A stretch of 33,196 nt of DNA from Andreesenia angusta. GTDB taxonomy: Bacteria > Bacillota > Clostridia > Tissierellales > Gottschalkiaceae. The notes under the pieces were generated by a model. It was not told where the DNA came from. It saw only the letters and a program-made list of their open reading frames with translations, and did no database searches. Positions within the stretch are counted from its first letter, which is position 1. Each line of letters starts with the position of its first letter. Made by a program: the position numbers and the translations under genes. This document shows positions 1-7,595 of the stretch, piece by piece. Location: positions 65,437-98,632 of the forward strand of contig JAUNVB010000001.1 of assembly GCA_030537835.1 (NCBI GenBank), written 5' to 3'.

Positions 1-1170
1 CGGCTCTAATTCATCTATTATCTCCATAGCTCTAATCTTTGGCGCTCCTGTTATTGATCCTCCAGGAAAAGTAGCTTTTAAACAATCTACTATATCATTT
101 TTCTTATCGATTTCTGCTACTACGGTTGAAACTAGGTGATAAACAGTAGAGTACTCCTCTAAATGAAAGAGCTCTGTAACATCTACAGTACCAGTCTTTG
201 CAATCTTTCCTAAATCATTTCTCTCAAGATCTACAATCATCAATAACTCTGCTTGATCTTTTTTACTATTTATAAGTATTTCTCTATTTTTCTCATCATC
301 TTCTTTAGTGCTACCTCTATTAATAGTGCCTTTTATAGGTCTAGTCTCTATAATTCCATCCTTTATCTTTATAAACCTCTCTGGTGAGCTAGAAACTATC
401 TTTAAATCATCTATATCTAAAAAGCTTGCAAAAGGAGCTGGATTAATATGTCTTAATTTTGCATATAGATCATAAGGCTCTATATCTAAATCACATTCGA
501 ATCTCTGTGTTAGATTAGCTTGATATATATCTCCAGATTTTATATAGCTTCTAACTTTTTCTATCGACTCTCTATACTTTTCTTCTGTTTCAAAATTAGA
601 TTTAAATTCCATATCTTCCTTATCATCTCTATATTTTATCTCTATATCCAAACCTTTTTCTTCTGCAGATTTTATCTCACCATATATATAGTTAAATAAT
701 TCTTCTTCATCATTTTTAACTCCTAATATCGCTATATAGACTTTTTCATTTCTATGATCTATTGCTATAATACCATCATAAACACCAAAATACATATCGG
801 GAATATCTACATCGTCTATCGCTGTTCTCGGTAAATCTTCAACAAAATGACAAAGATCATACGATAGATAACCTACTAGACCTCCTATAAAAGGAATATC
901 TGTATTGTAATCCATTTTATATTTATTAATAATTTTTCTTAAGGCTTCAAATGGATCTCCTTTAAATTTCTCAGTTTTTCCATCTTTTTTTATTTCAATA
1001 TTATCATTCTTGCTTTTAATAATCTCTATAGGATCGAATCCTATAAACGAATATTTACCTAATTTATCGTAATCCATACCGCTATCTAAGAAAAAACTAT
1101 TTTTTTTATCTTTAAAAATCGAATATAACTGAAAACTATCCAATTTAGTCTGTATTTCTTTTATTAACAT
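1..1170 (-). CDS. pabB: Aminodeoxychorismate synthase component I (PabB), 3' end missing
   Basis: PabB uses ammonia delivered by PabA to convert chorismate to 4-amino-4-deoxychorismate, the precursor of p-aminobenzoate and folate. Visible are the N-terminal 390 residues; the family is usually about 450-470, so some 60-80 C-terminal residues lie beyond the edge. The chorismate-binding domain shows PIKGTINRG at about 278-286, ERNDLGK at about 326-332 and FPGGSITGAPK near 368-378. The lysine in PIKGT (K280) is the hallmark of PabB; anthranilate synthase (TrpE) has alanine there (PIAGT), so I call PabB rather than TrpE. The ATG at 1170 lies inside the 3' end of pabA (26-base overlap), implying translational coupling. 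An N-terminal TrpE-like subdomain precedes the catalytic part. Call is firm; only the C-terminus is unseen. Confidence 0.93.
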   Translation of the reverse strand, partial: MLIKEIQTKLDSFQLYSIFKDKKNSFFLDSGMDYDKLGKYSFIGFDPIEIIKSKNDNIEIKKDGKTEKFKGDPFEALRKIINKYKMDYNTDIPFIGGLVGYLSYDLCHFVEDLPRTAIDDVDIPDMYFGVYDGIIAIDHRNEKVYIAILGVKNDEEELFNYIYGEIKSAEEKGLDIEIKYRDDKEDMEFKSNFETEEKYRESIEKVRSYIKSGDIYQANLTQRFECDLDIEPYDLYAKLRHINPAPFASFLDIDDLKIVSSSPERFIKIKDGIIETRPIKGTINRGSTKEDDEKNREILINSKKDQAELLMIVDLERNDLGKIAKTGTVDVTELFHLEEYSTVYHLVSTVVAEIDKKNDIVDCLKATFPGGSITGAPKIRAMEIIDELEP

Positions 1171-1765
1171 TTTCGCCTTTCTCCTGACTTTCCCATATTT
1201 GAGCTTGATCTAGAAAGTTCTGAAGCAAATCATGTCCTTGCTCAGTCAATATTGCTTCAGGATGAAATTGAACACCTTCTATTAAATACTCTTTATGTCT
1301 CAAGCCCATTATCTCACCTAATTCTGTCTCTGCAGTGATCTCTAAACAATCTGGAAGAGATTCTTTTTCTACAATTAAGGAATGGTATCTTGTAACTCTT
1401 AATGGGTTTTTAAGTCCTTTAAAAACCCCTTTATTATCATGATTAATTGGAAATACTTTTCCATGTACCGGAAGATCACCTTTTACGATTTTTCCACCGA
1501 ATACCTGTCCTATAGTTTGATGTCCAAGACAGATTCCAAGAATTGGTATCTTGCCTTTAAATCTCTTTACAATATCCATACTTATTCCTGCTTCATTAGG
1601 TGTACAAGGTCCAGGTGATATAACTATCATCTTAGGATTTAGTTCTTCTATTTCATCTATTTCTATCTCATCATTCCTGACAACTTTTACTTCTTCTTTT
1701 AATTCAGATAAATACTGAACTAGATTAAAAGTAAAAGAGTCATAATTATCTATCATCAGAATCAC
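1145..1765 (-). CDS. pabA: Aminodeoxychorismate synthase glutamine amidotransferase (PabA/TrpG)
   Basis: Class I glutamine amidotransferase subunit that hydrolyses glutamine and channels ammonia to PabB; in many Firmicutes the same subunit also serves anthranilate synthase. The 206-residue protein begins MILMIDNYDSF, typical of the family, and carries the nucleophile Cys79 in GICLGHQ and the His168/Glu170 pair in GVQFHPE. I chose the GTG at 1765 because GGAGG sits 7 bases upstream and the family starts exactly there. An in-frame ATG at 1831 would add 22 residues that encode a terminator-like hairpin and has no ribosome binding site. Its 3' end overlaps pabB by 26 bases. A TrpG role cannot be excluded from sequence, but the pabB neighbour favours folate synthesis. 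Confidence 0.93.
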   Translation of the reverse strand: MILMIDNYDSFTFNLVQYLSELKEEVKVVRNDEIEIDEIEELNPKMIVISPGPCTPNEAGISMDIVKRFKGKIPILGICLGHQTIGQVFGGKIVKGDLPVHGKVFPINHDNKGVFKGLKNPLRVTRYHSLIVEKESLPDCLEITAETELGEIMGLRHKEYLIEGVQFHPEAILTEQGHDLLQNFLDQAQIWESQEKGENVNKRNTD

Positions 1766-1792
1766 AATTATTCCTCCAGTTAAAATAAAATA

Positions 1793-1825
1793 CAAAAAAA
1801 CTAAATGAAAATTTTCATCTAGTTT
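1793..1825 (-). promoter_or_regulatory. Terminator-like hairpin in the pabA leader (possible attenuator)
   Basis: Seen on the minus strand: a palindromic stem (arms 1812-1825 and 1798-1811, one G-U pair, AAAATTTT at the tip) followed directly by seven T (1793-1799), 28 bases before the pabA GTG. This is the form of an intrinsic terminator, but no minus-strand gene ends here; the neighbour upstream is divergent. It therefore lies in the pabA leader and could attenuate transcription. I see no obvious antiterminator apart from a weak CTAGT/ACTAG complementarity, and no regularly spaced GAG/UAG repeats as for TRAP. Confidence 0.55.
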
Positions 1826-1856
1826 CACCATATTTTTATATTCTTATTACTAGTAT

Positions 1857-1885
1857 ATTATTACATAATAGAGCTATTTTTGCAA
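1857..1885 (-). promoter_or_regulatory. Putative pabA-pabB promoter
   Basis: Minus strand TTGCAA (1880-1885), 17-base spacer ending TGT, then AATAAT (1857-1862). The -10 is imperfect but preceded by an extended TGn element. It would start the transcript near 1850, upstream of the leader hairpin. Confidence 0.4.
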
Positions 1886-1938
1886 AATATTATTTAATTA
1901 TTCTCAATCTTTTTAATCTCTGTTTTTTTATATTAAAA

Positions 1939-1947
1939 TGGTATAAT
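1939..1947 (+). promoter_or_regulatory. Extended -10 promoter element for the 1994 gene
   Basis: TGGTATAAT on the plus strand matches the extended -10 consensus TGnTATAAT; no good -35 is visible. Transcription would start near 1954, about 40 bases before the ATG at 1994. Confidence 0.5.
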
Positions 1948-1993
1948 TATTTTATAAAATCATATATTAAATTTATGAAAAGAGGTATTTTTT

Positions 1994-2821
1994 ATGATAA
2001 TTGGCTGTACTTATGATGAAAAGGTTTTTAATATAGAAAAGCTTAAGTCTGCTATTTCAAAAGGATTGAAATCTATAGAAATTTCACCTGATTTAAGCAT
2101 ATTATCTAAAAGTGAATATATTGATATTATTGAATTTGCAGTAAAATATGATTTAAAGATTAATTATCATATCCCTTATTTCGCCTCCGCTAGATATAAT
2201 CAAAAGAAGATGATCTCTAATAGGGATTTAGTTTTAGAAAAGTACGATGAATTCTACTATCTGTTATCAGAATTCAATAAAATTTATACCTCAGAGTCGA
2301 TAATAGTCTATCATGGTGAAGACTTTAATTTAAATGAAGATAAGGAATATGAAAGAACTAAAGAAATAATCGAATACGGACTTAAAAAGATCGGTGATTT
2401 AAATTTAAATTGTAAAATTGCTATAGAAACTATAAGAGGTGGATTAAAGAGGAAGATTGGAGATAACCATCAAGATTTATTATATATAGTCGAAGAAATC
2501 GATTCTGAAAATCTAGGAATTTGTTTAGATCTCTGTCATGATTTAATGAACAGTTTTCCATATGATTCTATTTATTCTAAAAATTTTTTAGAAAAAATAA
2601 TATATATTCATGCGCATGGTATAGATATCTCTAATAACTTAGCACATATATCCATATTGAAAAGTAAGCTCAACCTTTTAGATAAGATAATTTTTTTAAA
2701 TAATTATAAAAGCAGTTTTATATTAAATATTGAGCTTTTATCTGATTATACTGGATCTAGCTTTTTTAAAGATTTATTTTCAGATATTAAAATATTGAAT
2801 AAAATCATTGAGGATATATGA
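1994..2821 (+). CDS. TIM-barrel protein, endonuclease IV / xylose isomerase-like superfamily
   Basis: A 275-residue protein of the AP endonuclease 2 (xylose isomerase-like TIM barrel) superfamily, whose members are sugar-phosphate isomerases/epimerases or AP endonucleases. Strand-end residues suited to metal binding are visible: His59, His107 (YHGED), Glu145 (IETIRGG), Asp179 and His182 (LDLCHD), His206/His208 (YIHAHGID), His218 and Glu247. The length is close to endonuclease IV (about 280), but the classical endonuclease IV signatures are not well matched, so the substrate is unknown. It has its own extended -10 promoter, an AGAGGT ribosome binding site and no operon partner; it is divergent from pabA and convergent with cysK, sharing the terminator between them. 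Fold assignment is good, function open. Confidence 0.7.
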   Translation: MIIGCTYDEKVFNIEKLKSAISKGLKSIEISPDLSILSKSEYIDIIEFAVKYDLKINYHIPYFASARYNQKKMISNRDLVLEKYDEFYYLLSEFNKIYTSESIIVYHGEDFNLNEDKEYERTKEIIEYGLKKIGDLNLNCKIAIETIRGGLKRKIGDNHQDLLYIVEEIDSENLGICLDLCHDLMNSFPYDSIYSKNFLEKIIYIHAHGIDISNNLAHISILKSKLNLLDKIIFLNNYKSSFILNIELLSDYTGSSFFKDLFSDIKILNKIIEDI

Positions 2822-2827
2822 TAAAAA

Positions 2828-2865
2828 AATGGGGCGGATACAATTTACATTGTATCTGCCCCATT
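2828..2865. terminator. Convergent terminator between the TIM-barrel gene and cysK
   Basis: A 15-bp stem (2830-2844 with 2849-2863, one G-U pair, loop TTAC) extended by A-T pairs. On the minus strand it is followed by seven T (2823-2829), making a strong intrinsic terminator for cysK; on the plus strand the T-tract is poorer (TTAAATTATT). Confidence 0.88.
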
Positions 2866-2868
2866 AAA

Positions 2869-3798
2869 TTATTCAAATAGTGGTGTCGATAGATATCTTT
2901 CTCCTGTATCAGGAAGTATAACTACTATATTTTTATCTCTATTTTCTTCTTTTTTCGCTAGTTTTAGAGCTGCTGCTAATGCTGCTCCTGAAGATATCCC
3001 AACTAATAGTCCCTCTGTTTTTGATACTTTTTTTGTAGTTTCAAATGCTTCATCACTGCTCACAGTTATAATTTCATCTACAAAGTCCCCATTGTATATT
3101 TTAGGAACCATACCCGCACCAATTCCTTGTATTTTATGAGGTCCTGCTTCTCCTCCTGATAACACTGGTGACTCTTCAGGTTCTACGGCTACTATCTTAA
3201 CTCCTTGTATCTTCTCTTTTAAAACTTCTCCAACACCAGTTACAGTTCCACCAGTTCCTACAGCAGAAACGAATATATCCACTTTCCCATCTGTATCTCT
3301 TATTATCTCTTCCGCCGTAGTCTCTCTATGAATACTAGGATTAGACGGGTTCTCAAACTGCTGTAATATTATAGAATTAGAGGTTTTCTCTGCCAAATTA
3401 TAGGCTTCTCTAATAGCTCCTTTCATACCTTCGCTACCTGGCGTTAATACTAACTCTGCTCCTAATGCTTTGAGAAGATTTCTTCTCTCAACACTCATAG
3501 TATCGGGCATAGTCAGTATCAATCTATACCCTCTTGAGGAGGCTATAGCTGCAAGAGCTATACCTGTATTTCCACTAGTTGGCTCTATTATAACCGTATC
3601 TTTATTTATTCTTCCTTCTTTTTCTCCTTCTACAATCATAGAATATCCAACTCTATCTTTAATACTTCCTACTGGATTAAAATACTCTAATTTACCTATT
3701 ATTTTAGCTTTTGACTTTTCATCTTTCTCAAAATTATTTAATCTAAGTAATGGTGTATTTCCTATTAAATCAGTTAAACTATTTGCAATTTTGCTCAT
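2869..3798 (-). CDS. cysK: Cysteine synthase (O-acetylserine sulfhydrylase)
   Basis: PLP enzyme joining sulfide and O-acetylserine to make cysteine in the cytoplasm. The 309-residue length is standard for CysK. Seen are the PLP lysine K47 in NPVGSIKDR, the substrate-binding loop TSGNTG (74-79) and the phosphate-cradle glycine run GTGGT near 177-181. The ATG at 3798 follows AGGAG with an 11-base gap, somewhat long. A near-consensus promoter at 3882-3910 drives it independently of the upstream gshF unit, which has its own terminator. The leader of about 77 bases is too short for an S-box or T-box. Functionally it feeds cysteine to GshF next door. CysM cannot be ruled out but the motifs fit CysK. 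Confidence 0.95.
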   Translation of the reverse strand: MSKIANSLTDLIGNTPLLRLNNFEKDEKSKAKIIGKLEYFNPVGSIKDRVGYSMIVEGEKEGRINKDTVIIEPTSGNTGIALAAIASSRGYRLILTMPDTMSVERRNLLKALGAELVLTPGSEGMKGAIREAYNLAEKTSNSIILQQFENPSNPSIHRETTAEEIIRDTDGKVDIFVSAVGTGGTVTGVGEVLKEKIQGVKIVAVEPEESPVLSGGEAGPHKIQGIGAGMVPKIYNGDFVDEIITVSSDEAFETTKKVSKTEGLLVGISSGAALAAALKLAKKEENRDKNIVVILPDTGERYLSTPLFE

Positions 3799-3881
3799 TT
3801 ATCAATCATCTCCTATACTCTTAATATCATATCTGTTTACTAGGTTTTTATATAAAATACAAATTTTATTATCTTGAATTC

Positions 3882-3910
3882 ATTATAATCTAATACAAAG
3901 TATATGTCAA
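3882..3910 (-). promoter_or_regulatory. Near-perfect sigma-A promoter for cysK
   Basis: Minus strand TTGACA (3905-3910), exactly 17 bases, TATAAT (3882-3887). Both hexamers match consensus. Transcription should start near 3875, leaving about 77 bases of leader. Confidence 0.87.
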
Positions 3911-3956
3911 CTCTTTTTTATAAATATTTTTTCCATATCCTTCTATTTTACTCTGA

Positions 3957-3996
3957 ATTAAAAATAAGCTGCAAATATAAAATTCACAGCTTATTT
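3957..3996 (-). terminator. Intrinsic terminator of the CBS protein-gshF unit
   Basis: Minus strand stem of 10 bp (3987-3996 with 3962-3971), 15-base loop, followed by TTAATT; lies just after the gshF stop codon at 4000. The T-tract is modest. Confidence 0.7.
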
Positions 3997-3999
3997 ATT

Positions 4000-6339
4000 T
4001 TATATTAAATCTAATACTTTCAATATCTTCTCTGCTACATTTCTTCTCTTTCCTTTATACGGATAACAATGCATATAATAGGCTGGATTGAAATTGAGTT
4101 CTATAATAGAGAATTTGCCTTCTTTAGGTCTTTCTTTAATATCCTCTATTAATAAATCAACACCACAGAAATTAGCTCCTACTATTTTAGCTGCTTCTAT
4201 AGCTACTCTTTTATAATCTTCATGAACTTCGTCTGTAAAGTCAACACTATCTCCGCCAGTGCTTATATTGGAGTTTTCTCTTAAATTTACTCTCTCTCCG
4301 TCTTTTGGAATATAATCAAAATCTTTTCCTTCACTTTGAAGTAATAATTTTTCTAATCTTCCAAGTTCTATTTTTTCTAATGGTGTTCTATGACCTACTC
4401 CTCTTAATTTATCTTTATTCTTCTCTTCTACTAATTCTCTTATAGTAGATTTTCCATCACCCGTAACATTAGCAGGAACTCTTTGTGTCACTGCAATTAC
4501 TTCATCACCTACAACTAAAAATCTATATTCTTCTCCTGAAATAAATTCTTCGACTATTACAGAAGAATCAAATCCGAACGCAATATCTATAGCTTCTTCA
4601 TAATTCTCTTTAGTGCATGGATTTTTAAATATTGTAATACCCACACCATAATTAGTGCTCTTAGGCTTTATAACTATTCTTCTGCCTTCAAATTCAGAAT
4701 AAGATGATTTTGCTTGTTCCTTATCTGAAAAAGTCTTGCCTTTTGGAACCGGCATTTCATTTTCCTCTAGAATCTTCTTAGTAACTACTTTATTCTCCAT
4801 TATTAAGACTGTAATATAGGAGTCGGCGCCTGTTTTCGTAGCCTGCTTTATATACTCTTTCTTTTTGCCATCTGATATAGTTATGAAATTATCTTCTCTA
4901 TCTATTATATCAACCTTAAGTCCTCTTTTTATCGCTTCTTTTATTAAAATTTGAGTGGATATCTCTAGATCTTCATATCCATATAATTTGTAATCATTAT
5001 CATAACTATCCTCACTATATTTTTTAGCTAATTCCATATGAAAATCTATAAAACCTTTTTCTTCAACTTCTTGGCTCACTCTATATGCTAATGTCTTAGT
5101 TCTATCGTTTATCATCATTCTCGCATCTTCAATTGCTTCTTTATATAGAGGGTCTTTAAATCCAAATAGGTCTACTATTTCTTCCATATTTCCTAATATA
5201 TGGCTTGCAAATTCTTCAATTGAAATTTCTTTATCTTCTCTAGTATATAATGTAATTTCTTTAGAAAGTCCTTCATTGACTACAATATCATGATTTTTCT
5301 TAGCTATCTCTTGTTGTTTAGCATCGTATTCGCAATCTTTAGATAATAATCCTAATAATATGAATAAATGGATTAAATAAGCCGTCTTTAAACTAATACC
5401 ATTTTTATCGAATGGATTTATATCTAATAGTCTAAGCTCTAGATATAGAATTCCATCTTTATTAAGAGATTCTACTAAATGTTTATTATCTTTACCCTTT
5501 AATCTGACTTCTGAGTAAAATTCTCTTGCATTATATAGTTTCCCACTATTCTTTAATTCTCTTATCTTTTTATTATAATCATAGACATTATTCCAAGGGA
5601 CTATAAAATCAGACTCATTTCTATATCCACAAAATCCATTTCTCAGAGATGTGCTATTTCCATATCTATATATATCTCCTAATTTTTCCATCTTTTTTAA
5701 ATGTCTCTTTTCATAAGATTCATGTACGAATGGACTTGCCCCTGTTAAATAAATCAAGAACCACCTATGTAGCATTATATTTCTTGATACTTTCATATAT
5801 AAATCATTTTTAAATTCTCTAAATGGCTTTTCTTCTATATTTAGTGATTCAAATAATCTATCATCGAAAGAGAAATTATAATGTATTCCTGATATCATCT
5901 GTATCTTTCTACCGTATCTTTTAGTAAGATATTGTCTATATACTTCTTCTGCTTTACCTCTTTCTCCATATCCAAAATCGGCAAGAGGGATGTCTTTATC
6001 ATCTTCTGGTAAAATAGCAGGTACACTTTGTGGCCATAGATATTCATCACCAATATTATTATTAGCGATATCTGTTAAATTATCTAAATAATTATATACC
6101 TCTACTATACTATCTAATGCAGGTGTTATTACCTCAACCTGACTTTCTGAAAAATCTGTTTTTACAAACGGATTTTGTTTCTTATCCCCAAAAACAGATG
6201 GATGCGGCGTAACCGCAAGCTCTCCATTCTCCTTAACTCTTATATTTTCTTTTTCTATACCGAACTTCCCTGTTAATACATATTTCCAGCAATCGTTTTT
6301 CTTAAGAAAATCTATCAATTCATTCTCTAAATATTTCAT
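4000..6339 (-). CDS. gshF: Bifunctional glutamate-cysteine ligase / glutathione synthetase (GshAB)
   Basis: Single-chain enzyme making glutathione in two ATP-dependent steps: gamma-glutamylcysteine formation, then glycine addition. The 779-residue length fits the family (about 750-780). The N-terminal half is a glutamate-cysteine ligase domain, with GIEKENIRV at 27-35 and TDFSESQVEVITP at 61-73. The C-terminal part, from about residue 490, is an ATP-grasp domain of D-Ala-D-Ala ligase type, with IVIKPKSTNYGVG, VEEFISGEEYRFLV and the metal-binding IELNFNPAYYMH near the end. The ATG at 6339 lies 11 bases after GGAGGAG, and the N-terminal sequence fits. It follows the CBS gene by 46 bases, so the two are probably co-transcribed. 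CysK next door supplies cysteine. High certainty. Confidence 0.95.
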   Translation of the reverse strand: MKYLENELIDFLKKNDCWKYVLTGKFGIEKENIRVKENGELAVTPHPSVFGDKKQNPFVKTDFSESQVEVITPALDSIVEVYNYLDNLTDIANNNIGDEYLWPQSVPAILPEDDKDIPLADFGYGERGKAEEVYRQYLTKRYGRKIQMISGIHYNFSFDDRLFESLNIEEKPFREFKNDLYMKVSRNIMLHRWFLIYLTGASPFVHESYEKRHLKKMEKLGDIYRYGNSTSLRNGFCGYRNESDFIVPWNNVYDYNKKIRELKNSGKLYNAREFYSEVRLKGKDNKHLVESLNKDGILYLELRLLDINPFDKNGISLKTAYLIHLFILLGLLSKDCEYDAKQQEIAKKNHDIVVNEGLSKEITLYTREDKEISIEEFASHILGNMEEIVDLFGFKDPLYKEAIEDARMMINDRTKTLAYRVSQEVEEKGFIDFHMELAKKYSEDSYDNDYKLYGYEDLEISTQILIKEAIKRGLKVDIIDREDNFITISDGKKKEYIKQATKTGADSYITVLIMENKVVTKKILEENEMPVPKGKTFSDKEQAKSSYSEFEGRRIVIKPKSTNYGVGITIFKNPCTKENYEEAIDIAFGFDSSVIVEEFISGEEYRFLVVGDEVIAVTQRVPANVTGDGKSTIRELVEEKNKDKLRGVGHRTPLEKIELGRLEKLLLQSEGKDFDYIPKDGERVNLRENSNISTGGDSVDFTDEVHEDYKRVAIEAAKIVGANFCGVDLLIEDIKERPKEGKFSIIELNFNPAYYMHCYPYKGKRRNVAEKILKVLDLI

Positions 6340-6385
6340 ATGCCATTCTTCTCCTCCCCAATTATATTTTAATATATTTGAAGCA

Positions 6386-6844
6386 TTATTTTTCTATCAG
6401 ATCTAATATATTAGATAATATATCTTTTCTAGATATTAAGCCCTTAACTCTATCGTTCTCGACTATAATGACTCTATTTATATCTTTATCTGTCATTTTC
6501 ACAGCTACCTCTCCTATAGGAGTCTCAGGTGAAACCGTTATCACATTGTCATTCATAACAGAATTTACTTCTTCAGATAGTGTTTCAAGAAGTTCTTCTT
6601 GATATTTATTCGGTGTTTGCCTATAGAGTATAGTCTCTAGTAACTCAAGGTAATCAGGCATTGTCTGTAGTTTTCCATAATTAAGTATATCTGTCTCCGT
6701 TACTATTCCTAATAATTTTTGACTGCCATCTACAACTGGAATTCCGCTTATATCATTCTCAATCATTTTTTTCACAGCAGTTTTTATTTTAACATCTGGA
6801 TGAATCAATACTAGTTCGCTTTTCATTATATCTTTTGCTTGCAT
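6386..6844 (-). CDS. Small tandem CBS-domain protein
   Basis: A 152-residue cytoplasmic protein made of two CBS domains, about residues 5-60 (AKDIMKSELV..., GIPVVDGSQKLLGIVTETDIL) and 90-150 (VNSVMNDNVITVSPE..., RVIIVENDRVKGLISRKDIL). Paired CBS domains bind adenosine nucleotides or similar ligands and act as energy or ligand sensors; there is no catalytic domain here. The start is the ATG at 6844, because AAGGAGG lies 6 bases upstream; an upstream ATG at 6871 lacks a ribosome binding site. It leads a probable two-gene unit with gshF, which suggests, without proof, that it senses something relevant to glutathione synthesis. Confidence 0.88.
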   Translation of the reverse strand: MQAKDIMKSELVLIHPDVKIKTAVKKMIENDISGIPVVDGSQKLLGIVTETDILNYGKLQTMPDYLELLETILYRQTPNKYQEELLETLSEEVNSVMNDNVITVSPETPIGEVAVKMTDKDINRVIIVENDRVKGLISRKDILSNILDLIEK

Positions 6845-6875
6845 TGTATCCCTCCTTAAATTGACAATCATTTCT

Positions 6876-6904
6876 TTTATATTGATACCCTTCTAACCTA
6901 ACAA
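6876..6904 (-). promoter_or_regulatory. Putative promoter of the CBS protein-gshF unit
   Basis: Minus strand TTGTTA (6899-6904), 17-base spacer, TATAAA (6876-6881). Start of transcription near 6869 would leave about 25 bases before the ATG. Confidence 0.6.
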
Positions 6905-6919
6905 ATAAGCATAAAATAT

Positions 6920-6966
6920 ATAAAAAATCCCTTAGATTCTATAATTTCTTATAAATCTAAGGGATT
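6920..6966 (-). terminator. Intrinsic terminator after the nitroreductase gene
   Basis: Perfect 13-bp inverted repeat (6926-6938 and 6954-6966) with a 15-base loop, followed on the minus strand by a T-rich run (TTTTTTATATATTTT). It ends the long glm operon and separates it from the CBS-gshF promoter. Confidence 0.9.
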
Positions 6967-6972
6967 ATATTC

Positions 6973-7572
6973 CTATCTTTCCACTCTTACTTTACCTTCT
7001 CTAGGGAAAGTTTTTCTATTAGATGGAACAGCCTTTGGTATACCAAAAGGCATCTGACTTACTAAGAACCAGTCATCTGGTAAGTCGAACATTTTTCTAA
7101 TCTCTTTTACTATTAAAACATTATAATGCTGTAATGATGCTCCTATTCCCTCTTGAGCAAGGGCTACCCAAACAAGATATTGAAGCATTCCATTCCCTTG
7201 CTGTGACCAAGACTGAAAATATGAAGCATAGTCAGTAAATTGCTTTTGTAATCTCTTTATAACTGATTTATCTTCAAAGAATAAAACCGTTCCATATCCT
7301 CCACGCAATTTATTGATCTTATCTATTGCCGGGCCTAATGCTTCTCTATCTGTAACAGCTTCAACTGACTCTGTTATCAAATCCCAAACTTCCTCATGTT
7401 TTTCACCAAGTGCTAAGATTATCCTATCCGATTGAGCATTAAACCCCGTAGGTGAATACAGTAGACATTCATTTATTATTTCTTCTAATTGCTCATCTGT
7501 TATATTTATTTCTTTCTCAATATCGTATACCGTTCTTCTCTTTTTTACGGCTTCTAATAAAGATTTATCCAT
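6973..7572 (-). CDS. Nitroreductase family protein (Frm2/CinD-like)
   Basis: A 199-residue FMN-dependent nitroreductase-fold protein of the short Frm2-like branch, which includes yeast Frm2/Hbn1 and the copper-induced CinD of Lactococcus. Features of this branch include the N-terminal RRTVYDIEKE (RRS/TxY box), SPTGFNAQS, a YLVWVALAQEGIGASLQHYN segment and LVSQMPFGIP near the C-terminus. Such enzymes reduce nitro groups or quinones with NAD(P)H in the cytoplasm; the physiological substrate is usually unknown. The ATG at 7572 follows a GGGGTG site. It lies 23 bases after glmS and before the operon terminator, so it is likely the last gene of that transcript, although no functional link to amino-sugar synthesis is evident. 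Confidence 0.88.
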   Translation of the reverse strand: MDKSLLEAVKKRRTVYDIEKEINITDEQLEEIINECLLYSPTGFNAQSDRIILALGEKHEEVWDLITESVEAVTDREALGPAIDKINKLRGGYGTVLFFEDKSVIKRLQKQFTDYASYFQSWSQQGNGMLQYLVWVALAQEGIGASLQHYNVLIVKEIRKMFDLPDDWFLVSQMPFGIPKAVPSNRKTFPREGKVRVER

Positions 7573-7595
7573 CTAAAACACCCCTTTATAAAAGT

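Noticed and set aside
1766..1831. In-frame N-terminal extension of PabA
   Set aside because: It encodes the leader hairpin, its ATG lacks a ribosome binding site, and GTG at 1765 has GGAGG at 7 bases with the family N-terminus.
2828..2865. Possible repeat element or small RNA
   Set aside because: The hairpin is fully explained as a convergent intrinsic terminator, with a T-run on the cysK side.
3799..3875. S-box, T-box or other riboswitch before cysK
   Set aside because: Only about 77 bases of leader, no terminator hairpin, and no specifier or K-turn pattern.
3470..3877. Plus-strand open frame opposite cysK
   Set aside because: Shadow of cysK: its antisense translation has no motif and no ribosome binding site.
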